Assembly (NCBI GenBank): GCA_964403505.1
Contig: CAYOFP010000003.1
Span: 1 to 64,000 of the forward strand
Reading direction: 5' to 3'
Length of the DNA stretch: 64,000 nt
Origin: CAKSEI01 sp964403505
Lineage (GTDB): Bacteria; Bacillota; Clostridia; Oscillospirales; CAG-272
Position 1 is the stretch's first letter. Every line of letters begins with the position of its first letter. The notes under the pieces were generated by a model that was not told the origin of the DNA, did no database searches, and saw only the letters and a program-made list of their open reading frames with translations. Positions 22,534 to 30,252 of the stretch are shown in pieces. A program made the position numbers and the translations under genes.

Positions 22534-22560
22534 GATATTTATCACAATATATTGTATAAT
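22532..22560 (+). promoter_or_regulatory. Promoter of wecB, -35 box partly formed by the repeat end
   Basis: TTGATA (22532-22537), 17-bp spacer, TATAAT (22555-22560). The first two T of the -35 box are the last two bases of the repeat at 22358-22533. Confidence 0.8.
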
Positions 22561-22587
22561 ATTATATCAATATCTACGAGGTTTTGT

Positions 22588-23694
22588 ATGGAAAAGAAAA
22601 AGGTAATGCTCGTTTTCGGCACTCGTCCCGAGGCTATTAAGATGTGTCCGCTTGTAAAGGAGCTGAAAACAAGAGAGAATATAGAAACGCTCGTCTGCGT
22701 GACGGGACAGCACCGCAGTATGCTCGATATGGTGCTTGAGGCTTTTGAGGTCGAGCCGGACTACGACCTCTCGATCATGAAGGAGAAGCAGACGCTTTTT
22801 GATGTGACCACAAATATCCTCGAGCGGATAAAAGCAGTGCTTGAGAGTGAAAAGCCCGATGTCGTGCTCGTTCACGGCGATACCTCGACGACCTTTGTGA
22901 CGGCGCTCGCCTGCTTCTATCTGCAGATACCCGTAGGCCATGTCGAGGCGGGACTTCGCACATACAATATCTACTCTCCCTATCCCGAGGAGTTTAACCG
23001 TCAGGCGGTCTCCGTTATCGCAAAATACAATTTTGCGCCTACTGCGCTTTCCCGTGATAACCTCCTGCGTGAGGGCAAAGACCCCGATACCATCTATGTC
23101 ACGGGCAATACGGCGATCGACGCACTTAAGACCACCGTGCGTGATAGCTATACCCATCCCGAGCTTGAATGGGCGGCGGATTCCCGTCTTATCATGCTCA
23201 CGGCGCATCGCAGGGAGAACCTCGGCGAACCTATGCGGCATATGTTCCGTGCGATAAAGCGTATCATAGACGAAACACCGGATATCAAGGTGATCTATCC
23301 CATCCACATGAATCCCGTGGTTAGGGAAGCGGCCTATGAGGTATTCGGCGACGATGAGAGAATTCATATCATCGAGCCGCTCGATGTGCTCGATTTTCAT
23401 AATTTCCTTGCCCGTTCGTATCTTATACTGACCGATTCGGGCGGTATTCAGGAGGAGGCGCCCTCGCTCGGCAAACCCGTGCTTGTCATGCGGGATACGA
23501 CCGAGCGCCCTGAGGGAATCGAGGCAGGTACGCTGAAGCTGGTCGGAACGGACGAGCAGGTGATATACGATGCATTCCGCACTCTGCTCACCGACCGTGC
23601 GGCATACGAGCGCATGAGTCACGCATCGAACCCGTACGGAGACGGCTTTGCATCCCGCCGGATCGCCGATATTTTGGAAGGAAAAACAATATAA
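22588..23694 (+). CDS. wecB: UDP-N-acetylglucosamine 2-epimerase (non-hydrolysing)
   Basis: 368 aa from ATG 22588, with CGAGGTTT upstream at usable distance; the longer frame from 22519 would start in the repeat. It interconverts UDP-GlcNAc and UDP-ManNAc, a precursor for wall teichoic acid and other surface polysaccharides. Landmarks: MLVFGTRPEAIKMCPL, VLVHGDTSTTF, PVGHVEAGLRT, ITLTAHRRENLG-like segment LTAHRRENLGEPM, and the substrate site LTDSGGIQEEAPSLGKPVLV followed by TERPEG. Single gene with its own promoter and terminator; no ManNAc dehydrogenase neighbour. Homologues are also called MnaA. Confidence 0.95.
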   Translation: MEKKKVMLVFGTRPEAIKMCPLVKELKTRENIETLVCVTGQHRSMLDMVLEAFEVEPDYDLSIMKEKQTLFDVTTNILERIKAVLESEKPDVVLVHGDTSTTFVTALACFYLQIPVGHVEAGLRTYNIYSPYPEEFNRQAVSVIAKYNFAPTALSRDNLLREGKDPDTIYVTGNTAIDALKTTVRDSYTHPELEWAADSRLIMLTAHRRENLGEPMRHMFRAIKRIIDETPDIKVIYPIHMNPVVREAAYEVFGDDERIHIIEPLDVLDFHNFLARSYLILTDSGGIQEEAPSLGKPVLVMRDTTERPEGIEAGTLKLVGTDEQVIYDAFRTLLTDRAAYERMSHASNPYGDGFASRRIADILEGKTI

Positions 23695-23700
23695 AGAAAC

Positions 23701-23735
23701 AAAATGAGTTTCGCCTATCTGCGAAACTCATTTTT
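23701..23735. terminator. Bidirectional terminator between wecB and the XRE regulator
   Basis: AAAATGAGTTTCGC / GCGAAACTCATTTT with a 6-nt loop; U-tracts on both strands between convergent genes. Confidence 0.92.
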
Positions 23736-23744
23736 ATTATCGAG

Positions 23745-24839
23745 TTATTCTATTTTCCAATCTCCTGAATATCGGGAAAGCTCATCCTTGATTCTGATAA
23801 ATTCGTCTGTCTGGCGTATCGTATCAAAATCCGGACTTTCCATTTTTTTGAGTAAGCGCCCTGCATCGTTTTCAGAGTTGTTCGTACCCCAAGTGCCGCT
23901 CTTCATTCCGCGAAAAACAAGTGAAGTTTTTTCTTCATCACATGATGTGATAAATTTTACAGCGTGCTTCGCCGCTAAACCCAGATGTGTCAGAGCGAGA
24001 TCTTTTTCACCCTTTTGGGCATAATAGAAAGCCTGCGCTCTGTGTGTATCGCAAAGCTGGGTGTGATAAAAGCCGAAATCACCGTTTTCAAAAAATAAAT
24101 GCAGCAGAGCGATGCGTTTATCCCGAAGAGCGGCGCATTCTTCATCTGTATAAACATACGCCCCGGAGTCTGTTTTGGTTTGTATAAAAAACAAGCTGTT
24201 TGAAAGGAATTGAAGCAACGTGTTCGCTTCACGTTGTTTGCAAGCGTATCCTTCATCTCCCGAATGAATACCGCTAAGCAGCATTTCTTGCGAAACAGAC
24301 ATGAACGGCATGGATTCTGCCATTTTTACCGCTTCCTTCAAGCGGCCGACGTCTCGGTAAGCATAGCATAGGCACTGAATTGCACTGTGTCTTTGATGAT
24401 CGTCGGTGCTTTGTGCGAAAATTTTTTCACCCCATTGGATCGTTTCGTCAAGATATTTTCTTTCGCCCGTACTGTCGTACTGCCATGAAGATATATACAT
24501 AAGTTCATGTATTATTTCGAGGTTGTCGGGATATTGGCTTAACCCGTCCTGAAGTATTTTACGGGCTTCTTCCGAATATCCCCTTTGAGAGTATTTATCA
24601 GCTTCTTGACATATCGCCGTTATCTTCTCTTGTCTGCAGGTAATATCAATTCCTAAAAGTTCATCAGATGTAATATTGAACAGGTTGCAAAGCGGTGCGA
24701 TCAGCGAAATATCCGGCATTGCCATATCGTTTTCCCAACGGCTGACCGCCTGCGGAGAGATCGACAGAATCTCTGCAAGGCGCTCTTGTGTCATGTCATG
24801 CTCGTGACGGTATTTTTTTATGATTTTTCCTATACTCAT
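23745..24839 (-). CDS. XRE-family HTH regulator with TPR-like C-terminal domain
   Basis: 364 aa from ATG 24839, with GGAGG 8 bases upstream. The N-terminal HTH (residues about 3-60: IGKIIKKYRHEHDMTQERLA, ILSISPQAVSRWENDMAMPD, FNITSDELLGID) is a typical XRE/Cro domain. The remaining 290 residues are helical repeats (GYSEEARKILQDGLSQYPDN, RLKEAVKMAESMPF, EKDLALTHLGLAAKHAVKF), so the protein looks like a one-component regulator with a protein- or peptide-sensing TPR part. The target is unknown. Codon use is somewhat AT-richer than in the neighbours. Own promoter upstream. Confidence 0.9.
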   Translation of the reverse strand: MSIGKIIKKYRHEHDMTQERLAEILSISPQAVSRWENDMAMPDISLIAPLCNLFNITSDELLGIDITCRQEKITAICQEADKYSQRGYSEEARKILQDGLSQYPDNLEIIHELMYISSWQYDSTGERKYLDETIQWGEKIFAQSTDDHQRHSAIQCLCYAYRDVGRLKEAVKMAESMPFMSVSQEMLLSGIHSGDEGYACKQREANTLLQFLSNSLFFIQTKTDSGAYVYTDEECAALRDKRIALLHLFFENGDFGFYHTQLCDTHRAQAFYYAQKGEKDLALTHLGLAAKHAVKFITSCDEEKTSLVFRGMKSGTWGTNNSENDAGRLLKKMESPDFDTIRQTDEFIRIKDELSRYSGDWKIE

Positions 24840-24872
24840 AATATTGTCCTCCATTCGTGTGACTGTGATTCT

Positions 24873-24901
24873 ATTATACAAAGCGTTCTGTGATTTGTCT
24901 A
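24873..24901 (-). promoter_or_regulatory. Promoter of the XRE-TPR regulator
   Basis: Minus strand: TAGACA (24901-24896), 17-bp spacer, TATAAT (24878-24873). Confidence 0.65.
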
Positions 24902-24950
24902 TATCCCGTTAATTTAGATAAATTCTATTTTGAGTTGTCTTAGCAAAAGA

Positions 24951-24985
24951 ACAAAAGAGCTTCGCTTATCTGCGAAGCTCTTTTG
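24951..24985 (-). terminator. Intrinsic terminator after the lipoprotein gene
   Basis: AACAAAAGAGCTTCGC / GCGAAGCTCTTTTGTT with a 6-nt loop, just below the lipoprotein stop; T-rich on the minus strand. Confidence 0.9.
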
Positions 24986-24990
24986 TTGTA

Positions 24991-25743
24991 TCAGTCTGTC
25001 GTTACAGAGCCGGAGAAGGAAAGGCTCTTTATGTATTTATCACCGTAATTTCCTTCATACGGCATGTTGATGTTTATTTCCACGATCTCGCCTTTTGCGG
25101 CAATGTATTCAGCGGAGATCAACTTCGTGCGTGCGGAGGAGTCATCCTCATGTGTAATGGCAGGCAGTGTCTCTGTTTTTGAGAAATTACCCATCTTGAC
25201 GGTTACTTTCTTTCCTGCGCCGATGTAGATCGAGTAGTGATTCAGATATGCGTCTGCCATGATGGTCGTTTTGCCGTTTTCATGCTTTTGTGAGACCTCT
25301 ACAACGAGCGAGAGCGCACGGGAGTATTTGACGGTATATGTCGTTTTGTTCTTCCCCTGTACTACGTCGACTTTGTCGCCTGTTTCGGAGTAGACCTCGT
25401 TTAGCTTTATTCCCGACACCGACTCTGTTTTATTATTATTTGTGTTTGCCGGATTGTCAGTCACGTTGTCAAGCTTGTTATCCGTCGGCGTCTGATTCTG
25501 CGGTTCTGTTGGCGTCTGGTTCTGCGGACCTGTCGGTGTGACGGTGTTTGACTCACTCGGCGTTGTGTTCTGAGGGTCGTTTGACGGCTCGCTGATATTG
25601 TTTGCCGGGGTCTGATTTGGCGTTGTGTTTTGCTGCCCGTCCGTCGGCGTTACCGGTATTACCTCGGTCTCGGGCTTTTTGCCGCACGATGCAAGTGATA
25701 CGAGCATTATGACGGCGAGTGCAAGTGATACGATTTTTTTCAT
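24991..25743 (-). CDS. Surface lipoprotein with Pro/Thr/Asn-rich linker, function unknown
   Basis: 250 aa. The signal peptide MKKIVSLALAVIMLVSLASC ends in a lipobox (LASC, Cys20), so the protein is anchored to the outer face of the membrane. A long low-complexity linker (residues about 25-105) repeats TP, NT and QNQTPT units, as in wall-crossing spacers. The C-terminal 140 residues form a predicted beta-rich domain (KTTYTVKYSRALSLVVEV, NHYSIYIGAGKKVTVKM) with no family I can name. GGAGG precedes the start. Single gene with terminator. Confidence 0.8.
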   Translation of the reverse strand: MKKIVSLALAVIMLVSLASCGKKPETEVIPVTPTDGQQNTTPNQTPANNISEPSNDPQNTTPSESNTVTPTGPQNQTPTEPQNQTPTDNKLDNVTDNPANTNNNKTESVSGIKLNEVYSETGDKVDVVQGKNKTTYTVKYSRALSLVVEVSQKHENGKTTIMADAYLNHYSIYIGAGKKVTVKMGNFSKTETLPAITHEDDSSARTKLISAEYIAAKGEIVEININMPYEGNYGDKYIKSLSFSGSVTTD

Positions 25744-25887
25744 TTTTTTCCTCCTGTATTATAATTTATATTTTCGGTCTTAATTTTATTCATTTTACAG
25801 AAAAGCAGCCATCGCATTTGACAACTGCTTTCCTGTACAAATGAAGGGACAATTAAAACAGTTTAGCATGTTGAATAATTCTGAGAC

Positions 25888-26298
25888 TTATTTTGCGCAC
25901 TGTCTCAGGAGCGCTCCCATCGTCATTGCGATCACGCTCGAAAGCGCGTAGCACAGTGCGTAGAGAAAAGCAAATTTAGGAAAAAACATAAACGATGCGG
26001 GGATGAAAAGTATGACCGGAATGGCGATATAATGGCTGATATATCCGTATTTTATTCCATATATTCCGCTGAGTACAAAGCACAGGGCGGGATATACCAG
26101 TGCGAGTAGCAAAACAGGGCAGGCGGCGTGCAGTGCGGCAGATAGGATATAGAAGGCCGCAAAATATAAAACACACTGCACCCTTACTCTGCGAAAGACA
26201 CGTTTAGCGATTTTTGCGAGGACGTTCTGCTGTGTTCCGATTCTTCTGTTTTGTGCGCCCGTTACGGCAACGGTGCGAAAAGTATGAGTGTCTGACAT
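25888..26298 (-). CDS. Four-helix membrane protein paired with a small XRE regulator
   Basis: 136 aa. I start at ATG 26298 because GGAGG is then 7 bases upstream and the start overlaps the stop of the HTH gene (TGATG); ATG 26301 would leave only 4. After a basic N-terminal part (IGTQQNVLAKIAKRVFRRVR) come about four hydrophobic segments to the C-terminus. No motif recognised. Small XRE regulator plus small membrane protein is a common clostridial pair; the membrane protein could be the regulated product or a signal receiver, but this is not shown by sequence. Confidence 0.72.
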   Translation of the reverse strand: MSDTHTFRTVAVTGAQNRRIGTQQNVLAKIAKRVFRRVRVQCVLYFAAFYILSAALHAACPVLLLALVYPALCFVLSGIYGIKYGYISHYIAIPVILFIPASFMFFPKFAFLYALCYALSSVIAMTMGALLRQCAK

Positions 26299-26495
26299 CA
26301 TGTGTCCTCCCAAAATAGGTCATCAAGCGTTTTTCCCAAAGCCTTACAAATAGCAAGGCAGATTTTCAGGCTTGGGTTATAAGTGCCTGCCTCGATTAGT
26401 CCTATGGTCTGACGGGTTACGCCGACAGTTTTGGCGAGATCTTCTTGTTTCATGTCGCATTCGATACGTGCGATCTTAAGACGCTTATTCTTCAC
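26298..26495 (-). CDS. Small XRE-family HTH transcriptional regulator
   Basis: 65 aa, GTG start at 26495 with GGAGG 9 bases upstream. The whole protein is one HTH domain: LKIARIECDMKQEDLAKTVG, VTRQTIGLIEAGTYNPSL, ICLAICKALGKTLDDLFW. It belongs to the short YgzD/Xre group that usually represses its own operon. Translationally coupled with the membrane-protein gene downstream. Controlled by a perfect consensus promoter at 26519-26547. Confidence 0.92.
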   Translation of the reverse strand: MKNKRLKIARIECDMKQEDLAKTVGVTRQTIGLIEAGTYNPSLKICLAICKALGKTLDDLFWEDT

Positions 26496-26518
26496 TGCGG
26501 CTAACCTCCATGTGACAT

Positions 26519-26547
26519 ATTATAATATTTATTTTGTTTTATGTCAA
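26519..26547 (-). promoter_or_regulatory. Consensus promoter of the small XRE regulator operon
   Basis: Minus strand: TTGACA (26547-26542), 17-bp A/T-rich spacer, TATAAT (26524-26519). Confidence 0.85.
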
Positions 26548-26641
26548 TAATATTTTGCAATTTAGTGACGAAAAACGGAATTTTGTAAGTTATATAATAT
26601 ATTATGGTTTTAAATTGTTGAAAATGCACAAAAAAGAAAAC

Positions 26642-26676
26642 CGAGGTTCACGGAATTCCGTAAATCTCGATTTTTT
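26642..26676. terminator. Terminator after the deacetylase-like gene
   Basis: An imperfect palindrome CGAGGTTCACGGAATTCCGTAA... with T7 on the plus strand and a T-rich run on the minus strand. The stem is about 12 bp with two mismatches and almost no loop. Confidence 0.6.
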
Positions 26677-26686
26677 TATACTGTTC

Positions 26687-28267
26687 TTATTTTCTTTTTC
26701 TTATATTATCGATTACTCCGTCTGCGTCAAACAGTTCGCTGAATGAGCTCGCACGGTTTTGCAGGGCGTAGCCGCTGAGCGCCTTTCGGTCTGCAAAAAC
26801 ACCGTTTCCGTCGGGTTCTGCTGCACGGTACGGCGTCGAGCCTACACCGCAGAACAGGGTGAATCCCTGTGAGAAGAGGTACTCGTGTGCCTCGCCTTTG
26901 CGTACCGATGAGCCGTAAGGCCAGATATAAACGCTGACGTCCCCGACGATGTTTCCTACTTCATTTTTCCATGTCTCGGTATCATTTTTTATGCCGTCGG
27001 CTGTTTTCTTTGTCATGTCGGCGTATGCATAAGTGTTGCATGCAAAGGTCCATCCGCTGTTTTTCAGATACTCTGCCACGGCTTTTGCTTCGTCCGTTCC
27101 CTTGCCGTCCTGCGTGCGATAGCCGAATACCCCGTCAAAACCCGTGAGAGAGATGCATCCTCTCGCTCCCTTATATGTGAAGTCGGGATGCTGTGATATA
27201 AAACTCTCGAGGATCAGGACGCTTTCGTTATCGTATGATACCTGCGTTCCGGTATATGTGCAGAGCTTTCCGTCTTGATCAAAGCCGATCCGGTCGACCG
27301 TGCCGTTTCCTGCCTTTGATGCGGGATAGGTCAGATCTTCGACCATGATGACGACGGGGCGTTTGCCCTTGGGGCAGTCTACGCCCGATATTTTGCCGTC
27401 TTTTGCAAGAGACTCGGCAGGGACGAGGATGTAATTGCGTTCGTACAGTCCCTCGATTATCTTTTGAAATTCCGACGGCGTGATAAGTGATGAATCAAAA
27501 CTGTCGGTATACTGGCAGGCGGCGGAATAGGTTATCTCGGGATAGGCCATCAGATTCCTTACATACAGCACCTCGATGCTTCCGTTGTATGTCGACGTGT
27601 CATCCTGCCATTCCTTGTATTCGTTTAATTCGTTTGCCAGCTTGTCGATTTCCGTTTGTTCCCACAGTCCCGTCAGCCGGGTGAGCAGTGCGGTTGCGTC
27701 AGTTATTTTAAATTGTGTTTCGTATCTGACTATGAGAGCGTGCAGCTCCTCGGTTGCGTCCGAGTTTGTGAGTGCGTCCTTTGCCTTGGGATAATATATC
27801 TCGTCCTCGGCGGAAACGTATGAGAGCAGGAGCAGCTTTTCCGTTTTGTCCTCGGTTTGTTCTGCGCTCTCGTATTTTTCACGCCCGTTTGCTATTGCAT
27901 CGACACGGGATGTATAAGTGGCGAGCTGTCCGCTGTTGATCGGGAAAAGCGTAAAATTACGCAGTGCGCGATCCGCAGTCGATGCGTCGATCTCGCCCCG
28001 TGCGTATTTTTTCACGATCCCGTCCATTACCGAGAAACACGTACCCTCGACCTTGCTCCACTGGTTTGTCAGCTTTTCTTCTCTTGTCGTCAGCTTTTCC
28101 TGGGTCTCGCTCAGCGCACGGCGTGCGAAATCGTTCAGCACCTCGCCTGCACGGTCGGTAATATCGACCTCATCCCGGAGCATATTGACCATCGCCACGA
28201 TACCAACGATGACTGCTGCCAAAAGTAATATGGAAAATACCAAAAATATGATTTTTCTTGCTTTCAT
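26687..28267 (-). CDS. Membrane-anchored polysaccharide deacetylase-like protein with altered active site
   Basis: 526 aa. One N-terminal membrane anchor (IIFLVFSILLLAAVIVGIVAM) without a cleavage or lipobox site, then an extracytoplasmic helical region of about 230 residues (EKLTTREEKLTNQWSKVEGT and following), then a domain resembling NodB polysaccharide deacetylases. RPVVIMVEDLTYP stands where the family has the metal-binding TFDDG block, and the later part keeps YLKNSGWTFACNTYAY and IWPYGSS, like the R-x-P-Y/F-G motif. The aspartates and histidines needed for zinc are not evident, so it may be inactive. GAGGTGG precedes the start. Single gene. Confidence 0.65.
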   Translation of the reverse strand: MKARKIIFLVFSILLLAAVIVGIVAMVNMLRDEVDITDRAGEVLNDFARRALSETQEKLTTREEKLTNQWSKVEGTCFSVMDGIVKKYARGEIDASTADRALRNFTLFPINSGQLATYTSRVDAIANGREKYESAEQTEDKTEKLLLLSYVSAEDEIYYPKAKDALTNSDATEELHALIVRYETQFKITDATALLTRLTGLWEQTEIDKLANELNEYKEWQDDTSTYNGSIEVLYVRNLMAYPEITYSAACQYTDSFDSSLITPSEFQKIIEGLYERNYILVPAESLAKDGKISGVDCPKGKRPVVIMVEDLTYPASKAGNGTVDRIGFDQDGKLCTYTGTQVSYDNESVLILESFISQHPDFTYKGARGCISLTGFDGVFGYRTQDGKGTDEAKAVAEYLKNSGWTFACNTYAYADMTKKTADGIKNDTETWKNEVGNIVGDVSVYIWPYGSSVRKGEAHEYLFSQGFTLFCGVGSTPYRAAEPDGNGVFADRKALSGYALQNRASSFSELFDADGVIDNIRKRK

Positions 28268-28317
28268 ACTGCCACCTCGTGATCATTATAGCAAAAAAAC
28301 AGTAAGAAGAAACATAT

Positions 28318-29160
28318 TTATTCCTTAATAAATCTTAATTTTTCGACAAGGTAAGGAATACATTTCTCAAATTTCACGCTGTAATCATAGCTTGTGTCAG
28401 AAAGAGTCTGCTTGATGCACTCGACGGTAAAATCGACCGCCGTGCCGAGTGCGGATTCTATCGGGAGGGCATTCATGAGTGCGCCGACAAAGCAGGAGGC
28501 GAAAACGTCTCCCGTCCCGTGATAGGACCTCGGTATTCTTTCTCTCAGGTAGTAAAAGATATCATCGCAGTTTTCTTTCAGAAGCGCAACGCCTATTTTA
28601 TCATCGGTAAAAGACACACCCGTGAGCACGGCGTTTTTTGCGCCGAGCGAACGCAGACCGTATAAGATATCCTTTATGTATTTTTTGTCATGACCCGAGT
28701 CGATATATTCTGCGCCGAGCATGGCGCACGCCTCTGTCAGATTCGGGACGATGATATCCGCCTTTGCGCACAGCTTCGCCATTTTATTTGCAAACGAGTC
28801 TGTAAATCCTGCATACAGCTTTCCCTTATCGCCCATGACGGGGTCGACGAATTTCAGAGCATTTTTTCCGAAATCGTCAAAAAAGTCAGAGACGATGTTG
28901 ATCTGCTCCGCAGATCCGAGGTAACCTGTGTATATCCCGTCAAAGGACAGGGGTATTTTCTTCCAATGCTCGGAAATCTTAGGGATATCTTCGGTGAGAT
29001 CGCGGAACGTATATCCCGTAAAGCCTCCCGTGTGCGTTGACAGTATCGCAGTCGGGATGATGGCGCATTCGACTCCTGTCGCCGAAACGACGGGCAGTGC
29101 GACCGTCAGAGAGCATTTGCCGAAGCATGATATATCTTGTATTGAGACTATTTTTTTCAT
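28318..29160 (-). CDS. Pyridoxamine kinase (PdxK/PdxY-like)
   Basis: 280 aa. Phosphorylates pyridoxal/pyridoxamine in vitamin B6 salvage. PfkB/ribokinase-like features: the N-terminal ISCFGKCSLTVALPV, then FVDPVMGDKGKLYAGF, VPNLTEACAMLG, and the anion-hole/catalytic block SYHGTGDVFAS with GTGD. The opening MKKIVSIQDISCFGKCS is characteristic of the clostridial proteins annotated pyridoxamine kinase. Overlaps the CPBP protease gene upstream by 4 bases (ATGA), so the two form an operon without obvious functional link. Confidence 0.9.
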   Translation of the reverse strand: MKKIVSIQDISCFGKCSLTVALPVVSATGVECAIIPTAILSTHTGGFTGYTFRDLTEDIPKISEHWKKIPLSFDGIYTGYLGSAEQINIVSDFFDDFGKNALKFVDPVMGDKGKLYAGFTDSFANKMAKLCAKADIIVPNLTEACAMLGAEYIDSGHDKKYIKDILYGLRSLGAKNAVLTGVSFTDDKIGVALLKENCDDIFYYLRERIPRSYHGTGDVFASCFVGALMNALPIESALGTAVDFTVECIKQTLSDTSYDYSVKFEKCIPYLVEKLRFIKE

Positions 29161-30152
29161 TTCAGAGCGATTTGATTTAATATTAAAACAAGGAGGGAAA
29201 CAACGTATACAAATATCATTCCGCAGTTAATGCACGCAGGGGAAAGGACGGCTCCGAGGTCTTTTGCATATTCTTTGAAGTCGTGCTTTACCTTTTTTGC
29301 AAGTACTGCGATCAATACGATACCGCCAATGATAAGGGCGTAGGTTATAAGCATGTATGCCAATGTCCCTATGGCATAAAAATCAAGCTCCATGATTCCT
29401 TTGATTAATGCGCGGATGTCTGCATAGCTTTGGGTGTTAAGGATGGCGGGGATAACGCCGCCGAATATATTGACGGCTGAGTGAAGCAATATGGTATATA
29501 TTATTTTACCTGTTTTCACATAGACATATCCGAATACCATGCCGATGGCAAACGCATAGAAAAACTGAAACAAATTGCAGTGTATGAGACCGAAAACAAG
29601 TGCGGATATGAATACGGCAGGCCCGTCGCCGTAGCCTCTGATACGGTCGAGCGGCAGCTTGCGGAAAATGAGCTCCTCGAAAACGGGCGCGAATACCGCA
29701 GTCGTTATAAATGTCTGTAATACCGACATTTTCTCAAGACTTTCCTCTAATGTGTCGGAGAGCCCTGTGTGGAAAATGACGTCTATTATCTCTGATAAAT
29801 AATTACTGGCATAAATGCCTGCATACATCATGGGAATACACACGGCAAAAGCCGCAAGGATATAGCGCAGCTTTACCTTATGCTTTTCCGGCTTGGTTTT
29901 TGGCATGGTGACGGTAGTCAGTAAGCAGACGGGATATGCAATATACTGCATGCACGCAAGGACGAACGATAGTGTCGAGTTTGTCAGACCGAGACCGAAG
30001 ACCTCGTTTGCTGCTACGACAAAAAACGAAATTACTGCGCTTATGCAAAGAAAAGTGAAACCTATAAATCCCGCATGGGAGAAGGGCTTTTTCATCGACT
30101 TTTTTAGTTTTACCGGTTCAAAGGGCGAACCCTCAAGGTATTGTTTATCCAT
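29157..30152 (-). CDS. CPBP family intramembrane glutamic protease (CAAX protease-like)
   Basis: 331 aa from ATG 30152 (AAAGGA 7 bases upstream). About eight hydrophobic segments. The CPBP/Abi motifs are all present: PVFEELIFRKL (EExxxR), FGLIHCN (FxxxH) and HSAVN (HxxxN). The family includes CAAX-type prenyl proteases and bacteriocin self-immunity proteins; with no bacteriocin genes nearby, the role is open. Followed by pyridoxamine kinase with ATGA overlap. Divergent from the NAD(P)HX repair gene. Confidence 0.9.
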   Translation of the reverse strand: MDKQYLEGSPFEPVKLKKSMKKPFSHAGFIGFTFLCISAVISFFVVAANEVFGLGLTNSTLSFVLACMQYIAYPVCLLTTVTMPKTKPEKHKVKLRYILAAFAVCIPMMYAGIYASNYLSEIIDVIFHTGLSDTLEESLEKMSVLQTFITTAVFAPVFEELIFRKLPLDRIRGYGDGPAVFISALVFGLIHCNLFQFFYAFAIGMVFGYVYVKTGKIIYTILLHSAVNIFGGVIPAILNTQSYADIRALIKGIMELDFYAIGTLAYMLITYALIIGGIVLIAVLAKKVKHDFKEYAKDLGAVLSPACINCGMIFVYVVSLLVLILNQIALK

Positions 30153-30179
30153 ATTATTTCCTTTTTTTAGTTTTTTAAT

Positions 30180-30208
30180 ATTATACATCATAATATATTC
30201 TATTTCAA
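30180..30208 (-). promoter_or_regulatory. Promoter of the CPBP protease-pyridoxamine kinase operon
   Basis: Minus strand: TTGAAA (30208-30203), 17-bp spacer, TATAAT (30185-30180). Confidence 0.8.
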
Positions 30209-30217
30209 GAACGCAAG

Positions 30218-30246
30218 TTGAATTTTATTGAAATATGCGATATAAT
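30218..30246 (+). promoter_or_regulatory. Promoter giving a leaderless mRNA for the NAD(P)HX repair gene
   Basis: TTGAAT (30218-30223), 17-bp spacer, TATAAT (30241-30246), then exactly six bases and the A of ATG 30253. Confidence 0.8.
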
Positions 30247-30252
30247 AGAATT

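Noticed and set aside
22567..23622. 351-codon minus-strand frame opposite wecB
   Set aside because: Pure shadow of wecB; rich in His/Arg with no recognisable domain.
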